From Myxococcales bacterium (GTDB taxonomy: Bacteria; Myxococcota_A; Polyangia; Haliangiales; Haliangiaceae), in the NCBI GenBank assembly GCA_011526095.1, contig WYBA01000197.1, positions 1 through 45,783 on the forward strand: a stretch of 45,783 nucleotides of DNA. The letters are read 5' to 3'. The notes under the pieces are model-generated. The model ran no database searches and was not told where the DNA came from. It worked only from the letters and a program-made list of their open reading frames with translations. A program made the position numbers and the translations under genes. Positions 27,001 through 34,745 of this stretch are shown here, one piece after another (within the stretch, counting starts at the first letter, position 1; each line of letters opens with the position of its first letter).

Positions 27001-29493
27001 ACCGAGACGATCACCGTCGACGAGCTCGCCGACAAGAACGCGACGTGGTCGGTCGGCGGCGGCGTGCTCGGCAAGACCAAGGACAGCCGGCGTGCGCGGC
27101 GTCAGCGCGGCGAGCGGTGGAACCAGCACGGGCGGTGGGGCGGCGGCGCGCCGTACCCGGCGGCCTACCACTACGCGATGGACCCGCGGCTCGACGATCT
27201 CACCGAGCGGGTGCCGGCGATGCTCGGCGACGCGCTCGACGGCGCGATCCGCGAGCTGCGCGCGGCGGCGGGCGGCGCGACCGGCCGCGTCGACGACGAC
27301 GCGCGGCGGATGCTCGCCGCGGCGCGCGCGCTGGTGCGGCCCGGCGTCTACCGCTGGGGCGCCGGCCCGGAGATCACCGTCGACGCCGCCGGCCGGATGG
27401 CGTGGCGCGTGACCCACGAGGAGGGCCTGGTCGAGGTCGTGACCTACGACGGCGCGACGCTACACCGCGCCTACCCCGAGCTCGGCCTGGTGTTCGCGCG
27501 GCCGATCGGCGAGGCGTCGCCGGCGCTCGCGCTCACCGCGCTGCCGGTGCTCGGCTTCGACGCCGATCACCTGGCGCGGTGGTACGTCGTGACCCGCAAG
27601 GACGACCGCACGCTGGCGCTCGCGCCGGCGGCGGCGCCGGACGCGCCGACGCTCGAGCTCGTGCTCGACGACGCTGGCCGGTTCGCCGCGCTGCGCGGCG
27701 CCGACGGGCGCGCGCTGATCGAGCTGCGCTACCAGGGCGACGCGCCGATCGGCGCGACCGTGCTCGGCGACGACGTCGCGGTGGCGTACGCGCCGGCCGC
27801 GGTGACCGACGCGGTCGCGGCGCTGGGTGGCGACGCGCGTGCCGCGGCCGACGCGGTCGAGATCGCGCTGCCGATCCGCCCGGCGGCGCACGGCCGGACG
27901 GCGGTCGCCGCGGTGACCCAGGGCGCGGGCAGCGCGGCGTGGCGCGACGCGCAGCGCCAGCTGCTCGCCGGCCTGGTCACGCAGCGCGACTTCAACGGCG
28001 CGCTCGTGGTCGTCCGCGAGCTGGCGGCGCACGGCGGGCTCGCGCTCGGCGACGTCGTGCTCGCCTCCGGCGCGCTGCGCCTGGCGGCCGATCGCGAGGC
28101 GATCGACCTGATCGCCGCCGCGGGGGAGCCGGCCGTGGCGGTCGGCAAGTACCTGGCGGCGAGCCGCAGCTACGGCAAGAAGCCGCGCGTCGGCGTGTTC
28201 GCGGCGGCGGCGTCCGGCGACGGCCTGGTCGCGGCGCTGGCGCGCCACCGCGAGACGCTCGCCGCGGTCGAGGCCGACAAGCTCGACGCGGCGCTCGCGG
28301 CGCTGCGCGCCGGCAAGGCCGCGACGACGCTGCGCGTGATCGCGGCGGCGCGGATCGCGCAGCAGTGGAGCTGGCGGTCGGCCCGCGCCGCCGAGGCGTG
28401 GGACGCGGTCGCCGACGGCGCGTGGCGCAACGTCGCGCGCTACGAGGCGGCGCGCACGCTCTACAACAAGGGCGACCACGCGGCGGCGGCCGACCGGTTC
28501 GCGGAGCTGCTCGCCGGCTACGACCTCGACGCGGCGCCCGCGGCGCTCGACTGGACGGCCAAGCAGGCGATGCTGTCGAGCCGGCGCGGCCAGGTCGGCT
28601 GGCAGCTCGCGTGGTCGGCCTACCGCAACCGCCTGCTCGGCGCCGACGACCTCGGCCAGGTGATGGCGCTGCTCACCGCGTCGACCCAGCTCGGCGAGGG
28701 CGATCTCGACCGCGTCGTCGGGCGGGCCGCGGACCTCGCCGGCGACGACCTCGCAGCCCAGGCCGAGATCATCGAGCACGCGCTGACCTACGGCCAGCTC
28801 GATCGCGCGGTGCCGCTGCTGGACGCGGCGCTGGCGCGCGGCGCGACGCCCGACCTGCACCGGCTGGCCTCGCACGTCGCCGAGCGCCAGGGCCGCGTCG
28901 CCGACGCCGCGGCGCACCTCGAGCAGGCGCTCGACGCCGAGGCCGCGGCCGGCGACGGCGTGCCGCTGGCGCAGCTCCGCGCCGACATGCAGCGCCTGCT
29001 TGCGATGCGCGGGCGCCTCGCGGTGCTCGTCACCGGCGCGGCGCGCGACGCGCGCGTCGCCGAGGCGCGCGCGGTGGCCGACCGCTGGCGCGCGCTCGAC
29101 CCCGACAACGCCGCGCTCGATCGCCAGATCGGCGAGGTCCTGCTCGCGGCGGGCCACCGCGAGGAGGCGTGGCGCCAGCTGTCGACCGCGATCGAGCGCC
29201 ACCCGGCGGACGGCGACGGCTGGGCGCTGGTCGCCGAGGTGATGGAGAAGGAGGGGCGGCTCGACGAGGCGCTCGGCTACTGGCAGCAGGCGGTGGTCAT
29301 CGACCAGACCAACCCGACGTGGCGGCTGCGCAAGGCGCAGACCCTCTACGCGCTGGGGCGCGACGCCGAGGCGCTCGCGCTGCTCGAGGACATCGCCGCG
29401 CGGAAGTGGCACGAGCGGTGGTGGAACGTGACCTACCAGGTCACGCAGTTGCTCCAGCAGGCGAAGGCGGCGGCGCCGCGGCCGACGCGGTGA
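24007..29493 (+). CDS. FecR-VIT-VWA-TPR giant membrane protein, likely sigma-factor partner
   Basis: An 1828-residue protein coupled to the ECF sigma gene. Residues 1-65 are basic and cytoplasmic. One transmembrane helix follows (about 67-90). A FecR-like domain lies at 97-185 (LELTDGTRVVVADGATVDVL, then GPLEVLGTRFVVD). A VIT domain lies at about 245-375 (VENQVARVALDQTFHNP, VEGMAARRIYEEIV-like segment). A VWA domain starts at 486 with an intact MIDAS: DxSxS at D492/S494/S496, T562 and D590. A long Gly/Ala-rich stretch (about 880-1055) separates this from a middle domain (1060-1310). The C-terminus (about 1320-1828) is helical with TPR-like repeats. It should sit in the periplasm, with the short N-terminus meeting the sigma factor. 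No classical zinc-type anti-sigma motif is present. Confidence 0.9.
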   Translation: MTTPKAPGSSRERDEVLEKNVESLLGSSYDPPRIARDARVRIREQLIAGASAARPAAARRRRSPRSALMLAGVGLVAASAAAAVVAQLVDREHPAAGQIAARDGRRLELTDGTRVVVADGATVDVLGPRHVRVRGRVYLDVAPGAGRFVVDTAHGPLEVLGTRFVVDAQDAATTTAVVRGVVQQAGGGDGAVLHAGQQGTMIAGKPPTRGPAPRLSSLVGWAQTARVQAEGPGPRRRSGTLYARNPNVQSQDFPLPMRELGVDVFVENQVARVALDQTFHNPRGETLEGVYRFTTPTDAALARLAMYVDGKRMEAAVVERMAARRIYEEIVYRRLDPALAEWTGAGRVDLRIFPLPPQQDKRVILAYTQPLPRLYDDWTLSVPLPDLDAPVDAVKFNVRIADCGACEIHSPSHAVEVARDGAAAIVTYAASGADVGDSLVLTVRDEDRADRVAQVVDGAHQYLLVRARPDLAADAGGDAAPYAPRKWIILDDVSASRGALERRAQADLVDRLIDAIDEDDEVAVATFDVAVRRHGDFTRAADVDRRALRQALLAEPGGVGATDLGEALDAAVERLAGTAPGQAYVVYLGDGVVTGGARDLAALKQRLAGKATFVGFAVGDGADVPALGALADATDGLVVPVDPADDLGWRALDAIATLYTPRVVGLTARALDVTGQPVDGAIAYLRGRQVGDGDEVEVAVRAPVGAAIAKVQLDGARGGRPWSRTVDLAGAERPAGAGYLPRLWAHRHITALMVQRNTAPAPQPCGPDTPGARCPTYEDQRIAHREALRQEIVALGKQYFLLSPHTSLIVLENDAMYAHYKVERDAAPGWAHYVTPDTIPTGPVAPPLSLGAATDVGIVRSPTDPFYRYDAWGWDGRGLGDVEQRSWFASDGAVPAEALRGSVADPQGGVRAGADTGAASTVDSTEPALDVGATITTAPVVGTTGTGAGGGGMGQGSSAGRSASREDARNERLGFDLSGDRDLGGNAGPAQPVAAAEVTETITVDELADKNATWSVGGGVLGKTKDSRRARRQRGERWNQHGRWGGGAPYPAAYHYAMDPRLDDLTERVPAMLGDALDGAIRELRAAAGGATGRVDDDARRMLAAARALVRPGVYRWGAGPEITVDAAGRMAWRVTHEEGLVEVVTYDGATLHRAYPELGLVFARPIGEASPALALTALPVLGFDADHLARWYVVTRKDDRTLALAPAAAPDAPTLELVLDDAGRFAALRGADGRALIELRYQGDAPIGATVLGDDVAVAYAPAAVTDAVAALGGDARAAADAVEIALPIRPAAHGRTAVAAVTQGAGSAAWRDAQRQLLAGLVTQRDFNGALVVVRELAAHGGLALGDVVLASGALRLAADREAIDLIAAAGEPAVAVGKYLAASRSYGKKPRVGVFAAAASGDGLVAALARHRETLAAVEADKLDAALAALRAGKAATTLRVIAAARIAQQWSWRSARAAEAWDAVADGAWRNVARYEAARTLYNKGDHAAAADRFAELLAGYDLDAAPAALDWTAKQAMLSSRRGQVGWQLAWSAYRNRLLGADDLGQVMALLTASTQLGEGDLDRVVGRAADLAGDDLAAQAEIIEHALTYGQLDRAVPLLDAALARGATPDLHRLASHVAERQGRVADAAAHLEQALDAEAAAGDGVPLAQLRADMQRLLAMRGRLAVLVTGAARDARVAEARAVADRWRALDPDNAALDRQIGEVLLAAGHREEAWRQLSTAIERHPADGDGWALVAEVMEKEGRLDEALGYWQQAVVIDQTNPTWRLRKAQTLYALGRDAEALALLEDIAARKWHERWWNVTYQVTQLLQQAKAAAPRPTR

Positions 29494-29559
29494 CGACGTG
29501 ACGCCGTGACACGGGGCCCGGCCGCACGGCCTGCTTGATCAGGTGGGGGTGGTGGGGCG

Positions 29560-29565
29560 TACAGT
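29560..29565 (+). promoter_or_regulatory. Putative -10 box TACAGT
   Basis: TACAGT ends 10 nt before ATG 29576. It would start the four-gene cluster running to 33791. Confidence 0.45.
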
Positions 29566-29575
29566 GTCCCGCTCG

Positions 29576-30037
29576 ATGTCCCCGCTCGTCGCCCGTCGCC
29601 GTCGCGCCGCCAGGCTGTGCCTGGCGGCGCTGGCGTTCGCGGCGGTGGTGCTGCCCGGGCTGCACGTCGTCGTGCACGCGGTCGAGGACGCCGTCGCGCA
29701 CGCGACCGCCGGGGAGGGGCGACGGGCGTACGGCGGCAAGGTTCGGGTGGTGGCGAGCCAGCGGGTCGCCGCCGGGCAACGGGACGGTGACGCGCACGGG
29801 CACGGGCACGGGCACGGGCACGGACACGCGCCCCGGCACGATCACGGCGGCGACGGCCCGCACGGCGCGGGCAGCCCCGAGCATCTCCAGATCCTCGCGC
29901 TCGCCAGCGCGCCGGTGCTGCTCGCGCCGCGGGCGGAGCGCGCGCGCGAGGCCGCGCCGCCCGCGCTGATGGACCGTCTGGTCGTCGCGCCGCCGCGCGG
30001 CGCCCACGGCGCGCGCGGGCCGCCGGGCCGGAGCTGA
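29576..30037 (+). CDS. Small His-rich membrane protein of a TonB-receptor cluster
   Basis: A 153-residue protein with a basic N-terminus, one hydrophobic helix (about 13-35, containing VVLPGLHVVVHAVED) and a His-rich segment at 74-96: six HG dipeptides, then HAPRHDH and PHG. A second hydrophobic stretch (103-117) and a Pro/Arg-rich tail follow. The His run is a likely soft-metal site (Zn, Ni, Co or Cu). The gene lies 69 bp before a TonB receptor, followed by two lipoprotein genes, suggesting metal acquisition or sensing. It resembles the layout of small His-rich proteins beside metal receptors, but no family is certain. The repeats are encoded by CACGGG hexamers. Confidence 0.7.
   Translation: MSPLVARRRRAARLCLAALAFAAVVLPGLHVVVHAVEDAVAHATAGEGRRAYGGKVRVVASQRVAAGQRDGDAHGHGHGHGHGHAPRHDHGGDGPHGAGSPEHLQILALASAPVLLAPRAERAREAAPPALMDRLVVAPPRGAHGARGPPGRS
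29791..29828. repeat. Coding hexamer repeat (GGGCAC)n
   Basis: Four perfect GGGCAC units flanked by GCGCAC and GGACAC encode alternating His-Gly. The hexamer is the reverse complement of the GTGCCC (CCCGTG) unit at 21320-21352, read in a different frame. Confidence 0.8.
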
Positions 30038-30106
30038 CCCGCTCCATCGCCCCGTGCGGCGGCGCGCTCGCGCCGTCCGCCCGCCCACGCTTCGTCCGGA
30101 GGACCC

Positions 30107-32185
30107 TTGCGTCCACGTCCGCTCGCGCTCGCCGCGGCCCTGGCCGCGACGAGCCCGCTCGCCCATGCTCCGCGCGCCCGCGCCGACGTCCCGTCGGCCC
30201 CGGGCGACGTCGCGGCGTGGCCCGCGCTGGCCGACCCTGACCTGGTCGGCGGCGAGACGATCGTCGTGGAGGCCGAGGCGCCGCCGCCCGCGCCGCCGAG
30301 CGCGCGCCGGATCGACGGCGAGGCGATCGCGGCCACCCCCCGCCGGTCCGCCGAGGAGCTGCTGCGCCTGGTCCCCGGGCTGCACACCAGCCAGCACGCC
30401 AGCGAGGGCAAGGCCCCGCAGATCTTCCTGCGCGGGTTCGACGCGGTCCACGGCGCCGACCTCGAGCTGCGGCTCGCCGGGATCGCCCTCAACGAGCCGT
30501 CCAACGTCCACGGTCAGGGCTACCTCGACCTCGGCCCGGTGATCGCCGAGGCGGTCGCGGCGATCGAGGTGCGCGAGGGCACGTTCGCGCTCGACCAGGG
30601 CCCGTTCGCCACCGCCGGCACGGTCGACGTCACCGTCGGCGTGCCCGCCGGCGCGCGCGGCCATCGCGCCACCGTCGAGGGCGGCACGACGCGCCGGCTG
30701 CGCGTGCTCGCGCTGATCGCGCCGGTCGACCGCCCCGACGAGGAGGTCGTCGCGGTCGAGGCCGTGACCGACGCGGGCTACGGCGCCGGGCGCGCGACCG
30801 CGCGGCTCGCCGCGCTGGCGCAGACCGCGGTCGTGCTCGGCCGCTGGCGCCTCGCCCCCGTCGTGTCCGCGTTCACCGCCAGGTTCGGCGAGCCCGGCGT
30901 CGTCCCGCTCGCCGACGTCGCACGCGGGGCGATCGCGCTCGACGGCAGCTACACCCCGGACCTCGTCAGCCGGTCGTCGCGCATGCTCGCCGGCGTGACC
31001 GCGCGCTGGCGCCGCGGCCGCGACGAGGTCCGCGCCACCGCCTGGGGCAGCGGTCGCCGGCTCGCGCTCGACGAGAACTTCACCGGCGACCTGCTCGAGC
31101 CCGCGCACGGCGACCGCCGGCTGCAGGTCCACGACGCCCACGGCGTCGGCGTGACCGCCGCGTGGGACCGCGCGCTCGACGCGCGGGTGACCACGCACGC
31201 GCTCGGCGGCGTCTGGCTCGACCGGCTGTCGCAGCGCGAGGACTGGCTGACGGGCGACGGCGTGCCGTGGCGGTGGGAGCGCGCGCTCGCCGCCACCCAG
31301 CGGTTCGCCGCGCTCGGCGCCGGCGCGTCGCTGCGGGTGGGGCAGCTCAGGCTCACCGGCGGCGCGCGCGTCGACGCGCTCGCGATCGACGCGGACGATC
31401 GCCTCGACGACACGCGCGACGGCGCGCGCGGCGACGTCGCCGTGTCGCCGCGGCTGCGCGCCGCGTGGCGCCGCGGCCGGCTGGTCGTCCACGCCGGCGC
31501 CGGGCGCGGCGTGCGCCCGCCCGAGGCCCGCGCCGCCGGCGCCGCCTCCCCCGGCGACACCGACGAGCGGCTCTACGACGGCGGCGAGCCGCGGTGGACC
31601 GCGGCAGACGGCGCCGAGCTCGGCGCGACGTGGGAGTCGGCGCGGCTCGCTGCCGGCGCGAGCGCGTTCGCCGCCTGGATCGACCGCGAGCAGCTGTTCG
31701 ACCACGTCTCCGGCGTCAACCTCGAGCGCGATGGCTCGCGCCGGCTGGGCGCCGAGCTCCACGCCGCGGCGCGCCCGGTCGCGTGGCTCGAGGTCCGCGC
31801 CGATCTCACCCTCGTCGACGCCCGGTTCGTCGTCACCCACAACCCGGTGCCCGGCGTCCCGCCGGTGTACGCCTCGGTCGAGGCGCGCGCCCGGCGCGGC
31901 GCGTGGCACGCCACGGTCGTGGCGCGCGCGATGGCCGCACGTCCGCTCGCCCACGGCGCGACCGGTCGCGGCCAGGCGTCCGCCGACGCGCTGGTCGGCT
32001 GGCGGCGCGGCGCGGTCGAGGTCGGCCTGTCGATCGACAACGTCACCGACGCCCGGTGGGACGACGGGGAGTACCACTTCGCGTCCCACTGGGATCCGTC
32101 GCAGCCGCGGTCTGCGCTGCCGCGGCTGCACGTCGCTCCGGGGCGCCCGCTCGGCGCCCGCCTCGCGCTCACCCTGCACCACTAG
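30107..32185 (+). CDS. TonB-dependent outer-membrane receptor
   Basis: A 692-residue receptor. A signal peptide covers about 1-26. A TonB-box-like ETIVVEAEAP is near residues 49-58. The plug domain (about 62-175) shows RSAEELLRLVPGLHTSQHASEG and IFLRGFDAVHGADLELRLAGI. The remainder forms a beta-barrel, with Arg/Asp-rich strands and a terminal strand ending LALTLHH. The start is TTG, supported by the strong Shine-Dalgarno GGAGGA (30098-30103) and the basic-hydrophobic signal that follows. The His-rich neighbour suggests a metal or metallophore ligand; the ligand cannot be read from this sequence. Confidence 0.9.
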   Translation: MRPRPLALAAALAATSPLAHAPRARADVPSAPGDVAAWPALADPDLVGGETIVVEAEAPPPAPPSARRIDGEAIAATPRRSAEELLRLVPGLHTSQHASEGKAPQIFLRGFDAVHGADLELRLAGIALNEPSNVHGQGYLDLGPVIAEAVAAIEVREGTFALDQGPFATAGTVDVTVGVPAGARGHRATVEGGTTRRLRVLALIAPVDRPDEEVVAVEAVTDAGYGAGRATARLAALAQTAVVLGRWRLAPVVSAFTARFGEPGVVPLADVARGAIALDGSYTPDLVSRSSRMLAGVTARWRRGRDEVRATAWGSGRRLALDENFTGDLLEPAHGDRRLQVHDAHGVGVTAAWDRALDARVTTHALGGVWLDRLSQREDWLTGDGVPWRWERALAATQRFAALGAGASLRVGQLRLTGGARVDALAIDADDRLDDTRDGARGDVAVSPRLRAAWRRGRLVVHAGAGRGVRPPEARAAGAASPGDTDERLYDGGEPRWTAADGAELGATWESARLAAGASAFAAWIDREQLFDHVSGVNLERDGSRRLGAELHAAARPVAWLEVRADLTLVDARFVVTHNPVPGVPPVYASVEARARRGAWHATVVARAMAARPLAHGATGRGQASADALVGWRRGAVEVGLSIDNVTDARWDDGEYHFASHWDPSQPRSALPRLHVAPGRPLGARLALTLHH

Positions 32186-32195
32186 GAGTCATCGT

Positions 32196-32954
32196 ATGCG
32201 AGCTGTCCTCCCGGTCCTCCCGGTCCTCCCGCTCTGGCCGCTCGCCGTCGCCTGTGGCGCGAGCGAGGAGGCCGCGACCGTCACGCTGCCGGTCGCGACG
32301 GCCGCCGGCGCCTTCGAGCCCGTCACGACCGACCTGGGCCACGTGCTGACGATCACCCGGCTGCGCGCCGCGATCGCCGACCTCGAGCTGACGATCGAGG
32401 GCGAGATGCACGACGCCGTCGCCGGGGGCGCGATCTTCCACCCGGGGCACTCCGCCGGCGGCGACGTCACCGGCGAGATGCCGGGAGACTTCATCCTCGA
32501 CTGGGACGGGCAGGGCGCGCCCCTCGGCGAGGCGACGCTGATCGTCGGCGACTACCAGGGCGCGAACTGGACGTGGCGCACCACGACCGAGGCCGACGGG
32601 CTCGCGGCGGACGACCCGCTGCTCGGCCACACGTTCCACGTCGAGGGCGTCGCGGCGCAGGGCGGCGTCGACCGGCCGTTCGACGCCGTGCTCGACATCG
32701 AGGCCGCGACGCAGCTCGTGGGCGCCGTGTTCGAGCTGACGGTGACCGAGACGTCGACCGACACGCTCGTGATCGAGCTGCTGCCCACCGATCCCTCCGA
32801 GGGCGACACCGCGTTCGACGGTGTCGACTTCGCCGCGCTCCCCGTCGACGACGACGGGGTCGCGCGGATCCGCCCCGGCGACACCGCGGCCAACGTCCTG
32901 CGCCGCGCGATCCAGACCCACGACCACTACGCCATCGAGTCCCAGGAGAACTGA
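32196..32954 (+). CDS. Lipoprotein of the TonB/His-rich cluster
   Basis: A 252-residue probable lipoprotein: a short hydrophobic leader with PVLPVLP repeats ends in LAVAC (C20). The mature part is acidic and strand-rich. Several His-containing segments (EMHDAVAGGAIFHPGHSAGG and QTHDHY near the C-terminus) could bind metal. ATG 32196 has Shine-Dalgarno AGGAG (32184-32188) that overlaps the receptor stop codon, so the genes are cotranscribed. No named family is recognised with certainty; it may be a metal-binding partner of the receptor. Confidence 0.72.
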   Translation: MRAVLPVLPVLPLWPLAVACGASEEAATVTLPVATAAGAFEPVTTDLGHVLTITRLRAAIADLELTIEGEMHDAVAGGAIFHPGHSAGGDVTGEMPGDFILDWDGQGAPLGEATLIVGDYQGANWTWRTTTEADGLAADDPLLGHTFHVEGVAAQGGVDRPFDAVLDIEAATQLVGAVFELTVTETSTDTLVIELLPTDPSEGDTAFDGVDFAALPVDDDGVARIRPGDTAANVLRRAIQTHDHYAIESQEN

Positions 32955-32957
32955 GCC

Positions 32958-33791
32958 ATGCACCGCAACCACCGCTTCGCGTCCACCCTGCTCGTCACCG
33001 CCCTGTTCGCCGGCTGCGGCGACGATCCGCTCGCCGCTGGCCAGTTCGAGGCGTCCGTCTACGGCGAGGAGTTCATCGAGGAGGGCATCCCGGCCGACGT
33101 GTTCGCCGACGGCTGGTCGGTGACGTTCGATCGGTTCCTCGTCAGCGTCGGCGGCGTCCGGGCCCAGGCGGGCCACGACGCCGGCGAGCAGATGTCCGAC
33201 GCCTACACCATCGTCGACCTCGCCGAGGCGACGGGCGGCGACGGTCACGTGATCGCGACGCTCGACGTCCCCGGCGGCGCCTACGACCACTTCGGCTACG
33301 CGCTGGTGCACGACGCCGACTCGACGGCGCTCAACGTCGACGCCGCCGACGCCGACGCGATGCGCGCGGCCGGCTACGCGCTGTGGGTCCAGGGCAGCGC
33401 GACCGACGGCACCGACACGTTCACCTTCGACTGGGGCTTCACGTTCGGCCTGGTGATCACGCACTGCGAGATCGCCGTGACGATCGACGGCGGCAGCGGC
33501 GGCGCCCAGGCGACGATCCACGCCGATCACCTGTTCTACGACGACGCCGTCTCGGCCGAGCCGGACGTCGCGTTCCAGGCGATCGCCGACGCCGACGGCG
33601 CCGACGGGACGGAGCCCGACGGCGACATCACGCCGGCCGAGCTCGCCGCGGTCGACATCACCACGTTCGAGCGCTACCAGGTCGGCTCGCTCGACATCGA
33701 CGATCTGTGGGGCTTCGTCAGCCACCAGGTGTCGACGGTCGGCCACGTCGACGGCGAGGGGCACTGCGAGGACGTGACCGTGCTCGACTGA
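32958..33791 (+). CDS. Second lipoprotein of the TonB/His-rich cluster
   Basis: A 277-residue lipoprotein with a clear lipobox LFAGC (C20). The mature protein is very acidic and beta-rich, with segments VTFDRFLVSVGGVRA and GYALVHDADSTALNVDAADA. There is an internal Cys (THCEIAV) and another near the end (GEGHCED), so one disulfide is possible. ATG 32958 has AGGAG (32944-32948) nine bases upstream and lies three bases after the previous stop. It resembles no family I can name. Its place suggests a periplasmic or outer-membrane binding role with the receptor. Confidence 0.75.
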   Translation: MHRNHRFASTLLVTALFAGCGDDPLAAGQFEASVYGEEFIEEGIPADVFADGWSVTFDRFLVSVGGVRAQAGHDAGEQMSDAYTIVDLAEATGGDGHVIATLDVPGGAYDHFGYALVHDADSTALNVDAADADAMRAAGYALWVQGSATDGTDTFTFDWGFTFGLVITHCEIAVTIDGGSGGAQATIHADHLFYDDAVSAEPDVAFQAIADADGADGTEPDGDITPAELAAVDITTFERYQVGSLDIDDLWGFVSHQVSTVGHVDGEGHCEDVTVLD

Positions 33792-33820
33792 CCGCGCGTG
33801 ACCGGCGGCCGCGGCGGGGC

Positions 33821-33826
33821 TAGGAT
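33821..33826 (+). promoter_or_regulatory. Putative -10 box TAGGAT (leaderless start)
   Basis: TAGGAT ends 6 nt before GTG 33833, the same hexamer as at 2153. Confidence 0.5.
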
Positions 33827-33832
33827 GGCGGC

Positions 33833-34720
33833 GTGTCGCGCCGCGCCCCGCTCCTGCTCCTCGTCGCCGCTTGCGGCGGCGGCGCGTCCGACGCGCCCGA
33901 CGCCGCCCCCGCGGCGCCCGACGCGGGCGACCTCGGCGCGCCCGACGCGGCGCCGTCCGCCGGCTGCACGCCGGGCGGCGCCACCGGCGTGGTGAGCGGG
34001 ACGATCGACGTCGCCGGCGCGAGCCGCAGCTACATCCTGGTCGTGCCCGACGACTACGACGCGGCCCGGCGCTACCCGCTGATCTTCGCCTGGCACGGCC
34101 GGACCAGCACCGCGGCGGTCGCGCGGCAGTACTTCGGCATCGAGGCGCAGGCGGGCGGCGACGCGATCGTCGTCTACCCGCAGGGCCTCTCGGTCAGCGC
34201 GGATCCGAACGACACCGGCTGGGAGCTGACCGAGGCCGGCCGCGACGTCGCGCTGTTCGACGCGCTGTACGCGCGCATCGCCGCCAGCCACTGCGTCGGC
34301 ACGGTCTACTCGATGGGCCACAGCTTCGGCGGCTACATGAGCAACGCGCTCGGCTGCTTCCGCGGCGGCGACGGGGACGGCCCCGGCGATGGACCGGTCC
34401 GCGCGATCGCCTCCGTCGCCGGCGGCGGCCCGTTCGGCGCGTGCGACGCCCCGCCGGTGTCGGCCGTGATCATCCACGGCACGGTCGACTCGGTCGTGCC
34501 GTACGCCCAGGGCGAGGGCTCGCGCGATCACTGGCGCGCCGCCGCGGGCTGCGAGGCCTCGGCGACGTCGATCGATCCGGCGCCGTGCATCGCCTACGAC
34601 GGCTGCGACGACGGCCTGGCCGTCCAGTTCTGCTCCCACGACGACGCCCAGTTCGGCGGCCACGGCTGGCCCGCGTTCAGCGCGCCCGCGGCGTGGGCGC
34701 TGTTCGTGGCGCATCCCTGA
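33833..34720 (+). CDS. Esterase lipoprotein, PHB-depolymerase/feruloyl-esterase type
   Basis: A 295-residue secreted alpha/beta hydrolase. The lipobox is VAAC (C14), followed by an Asp/Ala/Pro linker to about 42. The fold begins with YILVVPDDYDAARRYPLIFAWHG. The nucleophile elbow is GHSFGG with S164. An IIHGTVDSVVPY segment carries the probable catalytic Asp, and GGHGWP near the C-terminus the His. This is the LpqC/poly(3-hydroxybutyrate) depolymerase family, which cleaves polyesters or cinnamoyl esters. Six cysteines in the mature region may form disulfides. Substrate is unknown. Confidence 0.87.
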   Translation: MSRRAPLLLLVAACGGGASDAPDAAPAAPDAGDLGAPDAAPSAGCTPGGATGVVSGTIDVAGASRSYILVVPDDYDAARRYPLIFAWHGRTSTAAVARQYFGIEAQAGGDAIVVYPQGLSVSADPNDTGWELTEAGRDVALFDALYARIAASHCVGTVYSMGHSFGGYMSNALGCFRGGDGDGPGDGPVRAIASVAGGGPFGACDAPPVSAVIIHGTVDSVVPYAQGEGSRDHWRAAAGCEASATSIDPAPCIAYDGCDDGLAVQFCSHDDAQFGGHGWPAFSAPAAWALFVAHP

Positions 34721-34745
34721 GGCTCGCGCAACGGGCTCCGAGCGG

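Noticed and set aside
23518..27417. Very long minus-strand frame (over 1200 codons) opposite the sigma and FecR-VIT-VWA genes
   Set aside because: Composition is Arg/Val/Asp/Gly repeats; the plus-strand frames carry clear domains and start signals. Similar shadows occur opposite 3344-6025 and 36737-40645.
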